Source of the DNA: CAYHPY01 sp964358485
GTDB lineage: Bacteria; Elusimicrobiota; Elusimicrobia; UBA1565; UBA9628
NCBI GenBank assembly: GCA_964358485.1
Contig: CAYHPY010000076.1
Span: 1 to 17,371, forward strand
DNA length: 17,371 nt
Direction: 5' to 3'
Below, piece after piece: positions 1 through 6,942 of the stretch (position 1 is its first letter; each line of letters starts with the position of its first letter). Made by a program: the position numbers and the translations under genes. The notes beneath the pieces are model-generated. The model was not told the origin of the DNA. It was given only the letters and a program-made list of their open reading frames with translations, and searched no databases.

Positions 1-641
1 CCTGGCTATTGGGCGCCCTCTGGGGCGTGGGCCATTCCCTGACGATTTTCATCGCAGGCGCGGTGATCATTTTCCTCAAGCTGGAAGTCCCTCCGCGCGT
101 GGGCCTGGCCTTGGAATTCGGGGTGGGGTTATTATTGATGGCCCTGGGCGCCCTCAACATGGCGGGGTTCCGGCTCGGGGGCGGAAAGGTCCAGGCCCAT
201 TCCCACGCCCACGACCATGACGATCCGCGCCACCGCCACGAGCCGACCCGCCATCGGCACGCGCACCCGCACCTCCACGGACCGCCCCTGGGCAAGTGGC
301 GCCGGATGTTGGAAGAGGTGGGACCTTATCAGGCGGTCCGCTCCCTGGCGGTCGGGGTGGTTCACGGCCTGGCCGGCAGCGCCGCCGTCGCTCTCTTGGT
401 TCTGGGCTCGATTTCCACCCCCGCCGGGGCCGCCCTTTACTTGGTGCTGTTCGGCTTGGGAACCTTGGCCGGAATGCTCCTGCTCAGCGCCTTCATGGAA
501 TACTCCATGAATTCCCTGGCCCGGTGGTGGGGGTTTGCCGACCGGAGCCTGAACTACGGGACGGGACTGCTCAGCCTGCTCTTCGGTTTATACGTGGCGT
601 ATCGGGCCGGCTGGAAAAACGGACTTTTCCTGGCCGGCTAG
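1..641 (+). CDS. Nickel/cobalt-type membrane transporter (NicO/UreH-like), 5' end outside window
   Basis: Polytopic inner-membrane protein of the high-affinity nickel/cobalt transport superfamily, likely moving Ni2+ or Co2+. The frame is open from the first base of the window (codons TGG CTA TTG), so the real start lies upstream. The first visible helix carries a WGVGHS motif, which corresponds to the metal-binding His-containing helix of this family. Next comes a hydrophilic loop (nt about 196-282) with about 11 histidines alternating with Asp, Arg and Pro, a typical metal-binding loop. The second half has the recognisable VGVVHGLAGSAAVALL helix and a glycine-rich GLGTLAGM helix. The stop TAG (639-641) shares the CTAG palindrome with the stop of the convergent antiporter gene. 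Import versus efflux cannot be told from sequence, and no urease or hydrogenase genes are visible nearby. Family assignment is good; metal specificity is inference. Confidence 0.82.
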   Translation, partial: WLLGALWGVGHSLTIFIAGAVIIFLKLEVPPRVGLALEFGVGLLLMALGALNMAGFRLGGGKVQAHSHAHDHDDPRHRHEPTRHRHAHPHLHGPPLGKWRRMLEEVGPYQAVRSLAVGVVHGLAGSAAVALLVLGSISTPAGAALYLVLFGLGTLAGMLLLSAFMEYSMNSLARWWGFADRSLNYGTGLLSLLFGLYVAYRAGWKNGLFLAG

Positions 642-2650
642 CCGCCGGCCAGGAGTTCCCGCCCCCGAGCCAATTGCGACGCTTCCCCGATCAACAGAAG
701 TTGATCTCCCGCCAACAGGCGCAGGTGCGGCCCCGGGGCCGGCATGCGCTCCCCGGCCCGGTCCACTTGGAGGAGGCTGGCCCCGGTGCGGGCGCGCAAG
801 CCGATCTCCACCAAGGTCCGGCCGGCGGCCCAGGCGCCGGGGGGGAGATTCATCACCTCCACATGGATGCTCTTGGGCGCCAGGGATTCGGCGAAGAGCG
901 ACAAGGCCGTCGCGGCGGCCTCCGGCTCGGCCTGGGTCCGGGTCAGGGCGGCGCGCCAAGTGGCCTGAAGGCCGGAATAAAATTTAGTGGAGCGCCGCCA
1001 CAATAGGACCGCCGCCAAGGCCACGACCGAGCCGGGGAGCAGGGCCTCTCCCCAGGACGGCATGACCAGCAGGCTCAAGGCAAAAAACCAAAGGCCCACG
1101 AGCGCCCCCGCCAATGCGATGACGGTGCGGGTCAGGCGGGGGCGAGCCTCGGCCGGAGGCCGCCCCTCGTCGATGCCTGCGGTCGCGGCCTCCAGCAGGA
1201 TCAAAGACACGGCCTGGGTTTTGCGCGCCAAGGCGTTGAGAAAAGGCAGGCAGACCAGCACGCAGAACATCCAGGTCAGGCCCGGCCAAGCCTCGGCCAA
1301 TCCGTAGCCCTCCTGAAAGGCGGCGGCCGTCAGGAAAAATCCGCTGATGCCCACGGCGTTGATGGCAATCTGGACCGCGGAGGGACGAACCAGATTCCAG
1401 ACCAAACGGGCCCGGGAGGGGGCGGCCAAGCGGGCCAGGCCCGCCCGATAGGCTTCCCAGGAATTCCAGAAACGGGCGGGGAGCAGGCGCCTGATTCGTT
1501 CGGGGGTGGCAAGGCTTTGCAGGGGATCTGAGGCCAAGGTAGTCGCCAGGCACAAGGTGACCGCCACGGGATAAAGCGGCCGGTCGGTCAGGCCGGACTG
1601 CTGGCCGAGTTGGGCCAGGATGAAGGAAAATTCCCCGATCGGAAGCAGGCAGGCCGAGGCCTTGGCCGCCGCGCCCGGCTCCACGCCCACCGCGCCGAGC
1701 GCGGCGAAGTTGACCGCCAAGCGCAGGACGACGACGGCCCCGGCCAGGAGGAGGGCGATCTTCCACTCCTTAAGAAGCCAGGCCGGATTGATCAGCATGC
1801 CCACGGACACGAAAAAGACGGCGCCGAACACGTCCCGGAAGGGGGCCACGGTTTCATGCAGCCCTGCCGACGGCCGCGCCACCGAGATCATGGCGCCCGC
1901 CAGGAAAGCCCCGAGGGCCGCCGAGTAGCCCAGGCGCTTGGTCAGATAGGCCGTGCCGAAGCAAATCCCGATGATGGCCAAGGAGCGCATCTCCCCGATC
2001 CGCGCCCCTTCGGCCGCGTCCAAAATTCGGGGCAGGACGACCAGGCCCACGGTCATGATCACCAGGATCAGCGCCCCGGAGCGCGACAGGACCCCAATGA
2101 GGGGGCCCCAGGAAGGCGAGCCCAGCCGGGCCGCCGAGGAGGCCAGCGCCAGCAAAAGCACCGCGATCAAATCCTCGGCGATCAGCTTGCCCGAAACCAG
2201 CTCCTCCCAGCCGCCGCGGCGCTGGGTCTTTTCCAAAAGGCCCCGGGCCACGATGGCCGTGCTCGAGAGGGCCGTCACCCCGCCCAGCATCCAGGAATCG
2301 GCCGGGCTCCAACCCAGGAAGTGTCCGCCCGCCCGCCCCGCCGCCCCCATCAGAAGCGCGCCCGCGCCGGCACTGAGCAACGGACGCACGCCCAACCCGG
2401 CCAGGCGCCGAAGATTGAACTCCACCCCCAGGGCGAAAAGAAGGAAGACCACGCCGATCTCCGCCAAGGATTCAATGACGCCCAAATCCGAGACCAGCGG
2501 CGTCGGCAGGGCGTGGGGGCCGATGAGCAGGCCGGCCAGGAGATAGCCCAGGACCGGCGGTTGCCCCAGGCGCCCCAGCACCAGCACGACGGCGGCCGCG
2601 ACGGCCAGTATGACCGCCAGGTCCTGGAGCATTCCCGCGTGTTGCACCAC
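638..2650 (-). CDS. CPA2/Kef-type cation:proton antiporter with C-terminal TrkA-C domain
   Basis: Monovalent cation:proton antiporter of the inner membrane, probably K+ or Na+ for H+. Residues 1-390 are a Na+/H+ exchanger domain: LGYLLAGLLIGP near 34-45, LSSTAIV at 128-134, LIAED ending in Asp160, then GAFLAGAMI and FVSVGMLINP motifs typical of KefB-like CPA2 proteins. About 150 residues follow with additional hydrophobic segments, and the last 75 residues (VEIGLRARTGASLLQVDR to the end) resemble a TrkA-C/RCK-C regulatory domain. The usual Rossmann TrkA-N domain with its GxGxxG nucleotide motif is not seen, so NAD(H)-type gating is unlikely. The start is uncertain: GTG at 2650 is given, but ATG at 2632 (MLQDLAVIL) is equally plausible; neither has a strong ribosome binding site. 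It is transcribed divergently from the MFS/SpeE-like gene and convergently with the Ni/Co transporter. At 670 aa it matches the longer antiporter subfamily. Confidence 0.9.
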   Translation of the reverse strand: MVQHAGMLQDLAVILAVAAAVVLVLGRLGQPPVLGYLLAGLLIGPHALPTPLVSDLGVIESLAEIGVVFLLFALGVEFNLRRLAGLGVRPLLSAGAGALLMGAAGRAGGHFLGWSPADSWMLGGVTALSSTAIVARGLLEKTQRRGGWEELVSGKLIAEDLIAVLLLALASSAARLGSPSWGPLIGVLSRSGALILVIMTVGLVVLPRILDAAEGARIGEMRSLAIIGICFGTAYLTKRLGYSAALGAFLAGAMISVARPSAGLHETVAPFRDVFGAVFFVSVGMLINPAWLLKEWKIALLLAGAVVVLRLAVNFAALGAVGVEPGAAAKASACLLPIGEFSFILAQLGQQSGLTDRPLYPVAVTLCLATTLASDPLQSLATPERIRRLLPARFWNSWEAYRAGLARLAAPSRARLVWNLVRPSAVQIAINAVGISGFFLTAAAFQEGYGLAEAWPGLTWMFCVLVCLPFLNALARKTQAVSLILLEAATAGIDEGRPPAEARPRLTRTVIALAGALVGLWFFALSLLVMPSWGEALLPGSVVALAAVLLWRRSTKFYSGLQATWRAALTRTQAEPEAAATALSLFAESLAPKSIHVEVMNLPPGAWAAGRTLVEIGLRARTGASLLQVDRAGERMPAPGPHLRLLAGDQLLLIGEASQLARGRELLAGG

Positions 2651-2688
2651 CCAATCATTCTACCAAGGATTTGTACAATGTCGGCTTC
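2651..2688 (+). promoter_or_regulatory. Short divergent promoter region with candidate -10 TACAAT
   Basis: Only 20-38 bases separate the antiporter start from the MFS/SpeE-like start, so both divergent promoters must overlap here or lie inside the coding ends. On the plus strand TACAAT at 2674-2679 matches the sigma-70 -10 consensus at five of six positions. A transcript from it would begin near the ATG at 2689, implying a nearly leaderless mRNA. No good -35 lies 17 bp upstream; TTGCAC at 2643 is too far away. The AAGGA at 2665-2669 is discussed with the downstream gene. Low confidence. Confidence 0.25.
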
Positions 2689-5097
2689 ATGCCCAGGCCC
2701 GCGCTCTACGCCGCCTTCTTTCTTTCCGGAGCCTGCGGCCTGGTCTACGAGGTGGTCTGGGAGCGCTGGCTGGAACTTTATCTGGGCGTGACCGCCTACG
2801 CCGCCGCCGCCGTGGCCGCGGCCTTCATGCTGGGCCTGGCCCTCGGAGCCGCCGCGGGGGGAAAACTGGCCGACCGCGTCCGCACGCCCCTGCGCCTCTA
2901 CGGCCTCTGCGAAGTGGGCATCGGCCTCTACGCCTTGGCCTTGCCCTGGATTCTGCCCATGGCCTTACACTCGGCCTCCACGGGCGCGGGCCCCGCCTTC
3001 CTGCGCGCGGCGGCGGCCCTGCTGCTTCCGACCATGCTCATGGGCGCCACCTTGCCCCTGCTCTGCCGCCAAGCCGCCGACCGGGGGGACCTCGGCCGCG
3101 AGTTCGGCCGTCTCTACGGGATCAACGCCCTCGGCGGCATCGCCGGGGCCTGGGGCGCGGGTTTTTTCCTCCTGCAAACCTTCGGCGCGCGCGCCGCCAA
3201 CGGCGCGGCCGCCGCGGCCAGCCTGGCCTTGGGGGCGCTATTCCTCATTAACGGCCCCGTCGGAGACCGCCGTCCTCCGGAGCGGGCCCCGGACGCCGCC
3301 ACCTCCCCGGTTTGGCTCATGGGCGCGGTCTTCACCTCGGGGTTCTGCTCCTTGGCTTGCCAGATCCTTTGGTTTCGCTCCCTGCGCATGGTCATCGGCT
3401 CGACGGTGTACGCCTTCTCGATCTTGCTGGGGGTTTTTCTGCTGGCCATCGCGCTGGCCGGTTGGGCCGCCTCCCGGGCCGCGGCCTCCAAACCGGAACT
3501 GCTCATCCGCCGTTTGGCCTGCGCCCAGGCCGGGGCCGGAGTCCTGATTCTCCTGCTTTTTCCCGCCCTGCCCGCGAGCTGGCCGATCCTGACTTTTTTC
3601 GGGAAACTGTATTTCTCCTGGCTGGGTTCCTGGGGCTGGTCGCGCCTGGTGCATGTGATGATCGCGGGCACGGTGATGCTGGCCCCGGCCTTCCTGATGG
3701 CCCTCCTCTTGCCCGCGGCTCCCGCGCTGGCGCCCGGCGGCCCGCGCCCCGCGGCCTCCGTCGGACGCCTCTACGCGGCCAACACCCTGGGCGCGGTCCT
3801 GGGCTCCTTGGCCTGCGTTTTCCTCCTCATCCCGGTCTTCGGCCTGGCCCGCTCGGCCGCGCTGATCGCCGCCGCCCAAACCCTCTTGGGGGCGGCCCTC
3901 TGGTCCAAAAGCGGGGGAAAATTCCGGCCCGCAGCCTTGGCCGTCGCCGTCGCTCTCGGAGCCTGGGGGCTAAACTGGGCGTGGCGCGCCTCCGGACCCA
4001 CCCCGGGCGTCCTCTTTGAACAAGACGGCCTGGCCGCCACCATCCGGGTCTACACCCAGGGCACGCGCAAGATCCTGGAGACTGACAATCTCCAAGTCCA
4101 GGGCGCCGATCCCAGTTCCCCGGGCGCGCACCCCAAACGCCTGGGCTATCTGCCCGCCCTCCTGCACCCGGGCCCCACCGCCCGGCGCGCCCTTCAGATC
4201 GGCCTGGGCACCGGAATCAACCTGGCGGGCCTGATGGAAGGCCCGGTCGGGGAAGCCGAGGTCGTGGAGCTTTTGCCGGAACTTCCCCGCGCGGCCGGTT
4301 TTTTCCGGGGGGAGAACGACGCCGTGCTGGAGAACCCCAAGGTGTCTCTGAAGATCGACGACGGGCGGGCCTACCTGCAAAATCACTCGGGGCCCTATGA
4401 CCTGGTGGTCGGGGATTTATTTTTCCCGGAGAACGCCGGCACCGGCAGTCTCTACAGCTTGGAGCATTTCTCCCGCCAGCGCCAAGTCCTGGCCACGGGC
4501 GGCCTGGCCGTCCAATGGCTGCCCCTGCACCAACTCTCACCGGAAGGCCTGCGAACCGTCATCGCCACCTTCGCGCGCGCCTTCCCGCATGTCTCGCTTT
4601 GGTGGGGGACCCTCTCGGGTTCTTTGCCCGTAGTTGGCTTGATCGGCTCCGAGAATCCTCTGCCGGTTTCCCCGACTCTATTCCGGGAAAAATTTCGGTC
4701 CCTGGCGCCGGGCCTGGCCGCGGTGGGCTGGAACTCCCCGGCGTGCGTATTGAGTTCCTTCATCGCGGCCGATGGCGATTTGCGCGCCTTCTCGGCCGGA
4801 ATCGGGCTCAACACCGACGACCTGCCCCGGACGGAGTTCGATTCCCCCAAGGTGGAAATCATGGGTCGACGGCATGTGGCGCAGAACTTGAAGGATCTTT
4901 CCCTGTTAGGGAAAGATTCCCAAATTTATTTCTTTCCCCAAGATTCCGTTCTTTTTATTAAATCCGTTGAATTTTCCCGCACCCGACGCCTCCTCATCCA
5001 GGCCCTCTCCCTGCGCGCCTCCGGAGACTCCGCGGGGGCGGCGGCCCTGCTCAAGGGGTTTCGCCCGGTCCGTGAGTGCGCGGACCTCACGCCATGA
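2689..5097 (+). CDS. Fused MFS-like membrane / spermidine-synthase-like protein
   Basis: 802-aa protein with roughly a dozen hydrophobic helices (residues 1-440) followed by a cytosolic SAM-binding domain of the SpeE superfamily. The start of the protein (ALYAAFFLSGACGLVYEVVW) is the hallmark of the 'fused MFS/spermidine synthase' family. In the C-terminal domain QIGLGTG (about 502-508) is the SAM/dcSAM glycine loop, followed by an acidic motif-II Glu (VVELLPEL), DDGRAYL near 555 and YDLVVGDLF near 570. The N-terminal HE and DE substrate contacts of true spermidine synthases are not apparent, so polyamine synthesis should not be assumed. ATG 2689 was chosen because it precedes the conserved N-terminus directly; TTG 2671 would add six residues, with AAGGA only one base before it. 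The stop overlaps the start of the next gene as ATGA (5094-5097), so the two are probably co-translated. The true substrate is unknown. Confidence 0.85.
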   Translation: MPRPALYAAFFLSGACGLVYEVVWERWLELYLGVTAYAAAAVAAAFMLGLALGAAAGGKLADRVRTPLRLYGLCEVGIGLYALALPWILPMALHSASTGAGPAFLRAAAALLLPTMLMGATLPLLCRQAADRGDLGREFGRLYGINALGGIAGAWGAGFFLLQTFGARAANGAAAAASLALGALFLINGPVGDRRPPERAPDAATSPVWLMGAVFTSGFCSLACQILWFRSLRMVIGSTVYAFSILLGVFLLAIALAGWAASRAAASKPELLIRRLACAQAGAGVLILLLFPALPASWPILTFFGKLYFSWLGSWGWSRLVHVMIAGTVMLAPAFLMALLLPAAPALAPGGPRPAASVGRLYAANTLGAVLGSLACVFLLIPVFGLARSAALIAAAQTLLGAALWSKSGGKFRPAALAVAVALGAWGLNWAWRASGPTPGVLFEQDGLAATIRVYTQGTRKILETDNLQVQGADPSSPGAHPKRLGYLPALLHPGPTARRALQIGLGTGINLAGLMEGPVGEAEVVELLPELPRAAGFFRGENDAVLENPKVSLKIDDGRAYLQNHSGPYDLVVGDLFFPENAGTGSLYSLEHFSRQRQVLATGGLAVQWLPLHQLSPEGLRTVIATFARAFPHVSLWWGTLSGSLPVVGLIGSENPLPVSPTLFREKFRSLAPGLAAVGWNSPACVLSSFIAADGDLRAFSAGIGLNTDDLPRTEFDSPKVEIMGRRHVAQNLKDLSLLGKDSQIYFFPQDSVLFIKSVEFSRTRRLLIQALSLRASGDSAGAAALLKGFRPVRECADLTP

Positions 5098-5705
5098 CCC
5101 CCGAGCCCGAGCGCGCCGCCCTCATCCGGCTGGAACTGCGGCGCAAGCTCTTTCACTTGCTCATTCTTCTGTATTTGGGGGCGTACTGGCTCATCGGCGA
5201 GCCCCTGATTCGCCCCGCGATGGCGGCGTGGACGGCGCTCATCGTGGTCGTGGAAGTGGCGCGGCTTAAGACGGCCTTCGTCCGCGACTTGATCCAATGG
5301 TTTTTCGGCCCCATCATCCGGGAGAAGGAGTCCGGGAGATTTACGGGGGCTTTCTACTCCTCCCTGGGAATCACGACCGCCGTGTTTTTGTACCGGGGGC
5401 GGCCCACGGCCATCACCGCGGCCCTGCTGTTTTTGGCCTTCGCCGATTCCTCCAGCGCCTTGGTCGGGCGCATCTGGGGGCGGCGGTTTTACAACTTGCG
5501 GGGGGAGACCCGTAGTTTGGAGGGCACGGCGGCGGGCTTTGCCGCGGCGGTGATTTGCGGGTTGGGGGCGGGGCTGGATTTGCCCCGGTGTTTGCTTGGG
5601 GCTTTGGTTTTTTCCGCCGTGGACGCCGCGCCGATTCCGCCGGACGACAATTTTTGGATTCCGGTTTTGTGCGGCGGGGTGTTGGTGTTGGTGGGGGTGG
5701 TTTAG
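5094..5705 (+). CDS. CTP-dependent polyprenol/diacylglycerol-type kinase (dolichol kinase family)
   Basis: Small integral membrane kinase of the SEC59/VTE5/DGK1 type, which phosphorylates a lipid alcohol (dolichol, phytol, diacylglycerol or polyprenol), usually with CTP. Family signs in 203 aa: RRKLFHL at 16-22; REKESGRFTGAFY at 76-88; ADSSSALVGR at 117-126; GETRSLEGTAAGF at 137-149, the conserved K/R-S-x-EG nucleotide-site segment (here Arg instead of the common Lys before Ser); and DDNFWIP at 184-190 near the C-terminus. Several hydrophobic helices lie between. ATG 5094 overlaps the upstream stop (ATGA), preferred over an in-frame GTG at 5076. Translational coupling with the MFS/SpeE-like protein suggests a joint role in isoprenoid or lipid handling. 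The last ~60 codons are unusually G/T-rich on the coding strand, and the stop TAG runs into a ten-G tract. The lipid substrate cannot be read from the sequence. Confidence 0.85.
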   Translation: MTPEPERAALIRLELRRKLFHLLILLYLGAYWLIGEPLIRPAMAAWTALIVVVEVARLKTAFVRDLIQWFFGPIIREKESGRFTGAFYSSLGITTAVFLYRGRPTAITAALLFLAFADSSSALVGRIWGRRFYNLRGETRSLEGTAAGFAAAVICGLGAGLDLPRCLLGALVFSAVDAAPIPPDDNFWIPVLCGGVLVLVGVV

Positions 5706-5714
5706 GGGGGGGGG
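5705..5714 (+). repeat. Ten-base G homopolymer overlapping a stop codon
   Basis: Ten consecutive G residues begin with the last base of the kinase TAG stop. With the G-runs just upstream (5677-5700: GGGG, GG, GG, GGGGG, GG) the coding strand could form a G-quadruplex at the mRNA 3' end. Because TAG precedes nearly all of the run, length changes by slippage would not alter the kinase reading frame. It is also a place where sequencing error in run length is likely. Confidence 0.6.
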
Positions 5715-5809
5715 TGATGAACGGGCGCGTTGTTTGATTTGACTGCCCCCGAGATTCTCCGGACTCCTCGCGAATGGCTCAAAATGAGGACACCGGCTAT
5801 CCGGGTCAC

Positions 5810-5834
5810 CGGGCGAATATCAGAGTTTCGCCCG
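5810..5834. promoter_or_regulatory. 8-bp inverted repeat upstream of the DUF3800 promoter
   Basis: CGGGCGAA (5810-5817) and TTCGCCCG (5827-5834) form a perfect 8-bp inverted repeat with a 9-base spacer, 26 bases upstream of the -35 box at 5861. There is no T-tract after it on either strand, so an intrinsic terminator is unlikely. An operator or a factor-dependent end for the upstream transcript are possible. Two direct copies of TCGCGAAT (5768-5775 and 5847-5854) flank it. The gene-free stretch 5706-5972 (267 bases) holds this repeat, the promoter below and the leader below. Confidence 0.45.
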
Positions 5835-5860
5835 AAGGAATTATTGTCGCGAATCCTCCC

Positions 5861-5889
5861 TTGACAAAAATGGGGGGACATGTAACAAT
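5861..5889 (+). promoter_or_regulatory. Sigma-70-type promoter for the DUF3800 gene
   Basis: TTGACA at 5861-5866 is a perfect -35 box. After a 17-base spacer AACAAT (5884-5889) gives a four-of-six -10 box, preceded by TG at 5881-5882 in the extended -10 position (TGTAACAAT). Transcription would begin at about 5896. This is the most convincing promoter in the window, and it means the DUF3800 gene is probably transcribed on its own rather than only from the upstream operon. Confidence 0.6.
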
Positions 5890-5895
5890 ATTCTT

Positions 5896-5956
5896 GCGCC
5901 TAAGAGGAGACGCATTGTGCGACTCGCGCGGGGCCTTTGGGTTCTGCCTTAGGCGC
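5896..5956 (+). promoter_or_regulatory. Leader inverted repeat bracketing a strong ribosome binding site
   Basis: GCGCCTAAG (5896-5904) and CTTAGGCGC (5948-5956) are perfect 9-base complements separated by 43 bases. The left arm sits at the predicted transcription start and is followed at once by AGGAG (5905-5909), the best Shine-Dalgarno sequence in the region. The right arm ends 16 bases before the DUF3800 ATG at 5973. Pairing would enclose the ribosome binding site in a large loop and place a stem just before the coding region. A regulatory function is inference; the repeat itself is seen directly. Confidence 0.45.
5917..5952 (+). CDS. Possible 11-residue leader peptide
   Basis: A GTG at 5917 lies seven bases after AGGAG (5905-5909) and opens an 11-codon frame, MRLARGLWVLP, ending at TAG 5950-5952. 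That stop lies inside the right arm of the leader inverted repeat. The frame differs from that of DUF3800, whose ATG (5973) has no ribosome binding site of its own. A translated leader could disrupt the stem or deliver ribosomes for re-initiation. Alternatively the AGGAG is coincidental. The peptide is very short, so evidence is limited to spacing and context. Confidence 0.22.
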   Translation: MRLARGLWVLP

Positions 5957-5972
5957 TTTCCTTTTTCCCAAA

Positions 5973-6929
5973 ATGTACCTTTGCTATTTAGACGAGTCTG
6001 GCTCCCCTGACGACCCAAACAACAAGCATTTTGTCCTAGCCGGACTGGCTTTGCCCGCGCATGGCTGGAAGCAGTTCGACCTCGCAATTTCCAGTATTAA
6101 AAAACCTTACGGCTTAGCTGATGCAGAAATCCACACTGGATGGATGATGCGCCCATATTCCCATGAGGGGAAAATTGCAAATTTTGCAGCCCTCTCCTGG
6201 GAAGACCGCCGGGCTGCCGCAAATAAGATTCGCCGAGAGAAAGAGTCTGCGCTTGCAGCAGCCGGGGATGGCAAACGCCTCAAACGCGCCGTTACCGAAA
6301 GAAAAAACACTTCAGCCTATACTCATCTCTCTCATGCCGAAAGGGTTGCTGTCGTAAAAAATATTTCCGAGAAGGTAGCTTCCTCACAAGACCTGCGATT
6401 GTTTGGAGGGGCGATTAATCGCGCGTGGTTTACAAAGATTCCACGACGACTGGGCATGTTCGAATTCGCCTTCGATAACCTGGTAAACCGTTTTCAAGCG
6501 TTTCTAACCAACCGCGCGAAATTTCTTCTGACAAGTGGGAAAACCGCCGAGGCCAGGGACTGCATTGGGATGCTTATTGAAGACAATAACGAGACAGTTT
6601 CCAGCAAAGTAACTCAGTTGATGCGAAAATTTCATAAAGACGGGACATTTTTTGGCACCATAGATCGCATTATCGAAACTCCACTCTTTGTTGATAGCGA
6701 ATTGACCTGCATGATTCAGGTTGCCGATATCGGAGCCTATGCCATTAGGCGATTCCTAGATAACGATGAAAAGGATCTTTTTAATCTCTTTTACCAACGA
6801 GTCGATAGGGCAAAGGATGTTCCTGTGGGTTTGCGCCACTTTAACGACGGGGGCTGTATTTGCCGAATATGTCTCGAGCATGGCAAGTCCAGCACAAGTT
6901 TAGGGGCCAGAATCGCCGGCAATCAATAA
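5973..6929 (+). CDS. DUF3800 domain protein, probably horizontally acquired
   Basis: 318-aa protein that starts MYLCYLDESG, the signature N-terminus of the DUF3800 family (often described as RNase H-like and common near mobile and defence genes; the molecular activity is not established). Acidic and conserved residues visible: Asp7/Glu8 in DESG, Glu52 and His54 in AEIHTG, Glu203-Asp204 in a central DNNETVSSK segment, and Asp241 through Asp252 in the family's DSxxxxxIQVADxxAYAIRR block. The C-terminus adds a CICRIC cluster (Cys295, 297, 300) that could bind metal. GC content is about 43-50% on the lines counted by hand, far below the ~65-70% of neighbours, pointing to recent transfer. No ribosome binding site precedes the ATG; the strong one upstream belongs to a different frame. 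TTG 5937 is an in-frame alternative but would add a non-conserved extension. GNAT follows 13 bases later. Confidence 0.85.
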   Translation: MYLCYLDESGSPDDPNNKHFVLAGLALPAHGWKQFDLAISSIKKPYGLADAEIHTGWMMRPYSHEGKIANFAALSWEDRRAAANKIRREKESALAAAGDGKRLKRAVTERKNTSAYTHLSHAERVAVVKNISEKVASSQDLRLFGGAINRAWFTKIPRRLGMFEFAFDNLVNRFQAFLTNRAKFLLTSGKTAEARDCIGMLIEDNNETVSSKVTQLMRKFHKDGTFFGTIDRIIETPLFVDSELTCMIQVADIGAYAIRRFLDNDEKDLFNLFYQRVDRAKDVPVGLRHFNDGGCICRICLEHGKSSTSLGARIAGNQ

Positions 6930-6942
6930 ACGCGGGGGTCGA

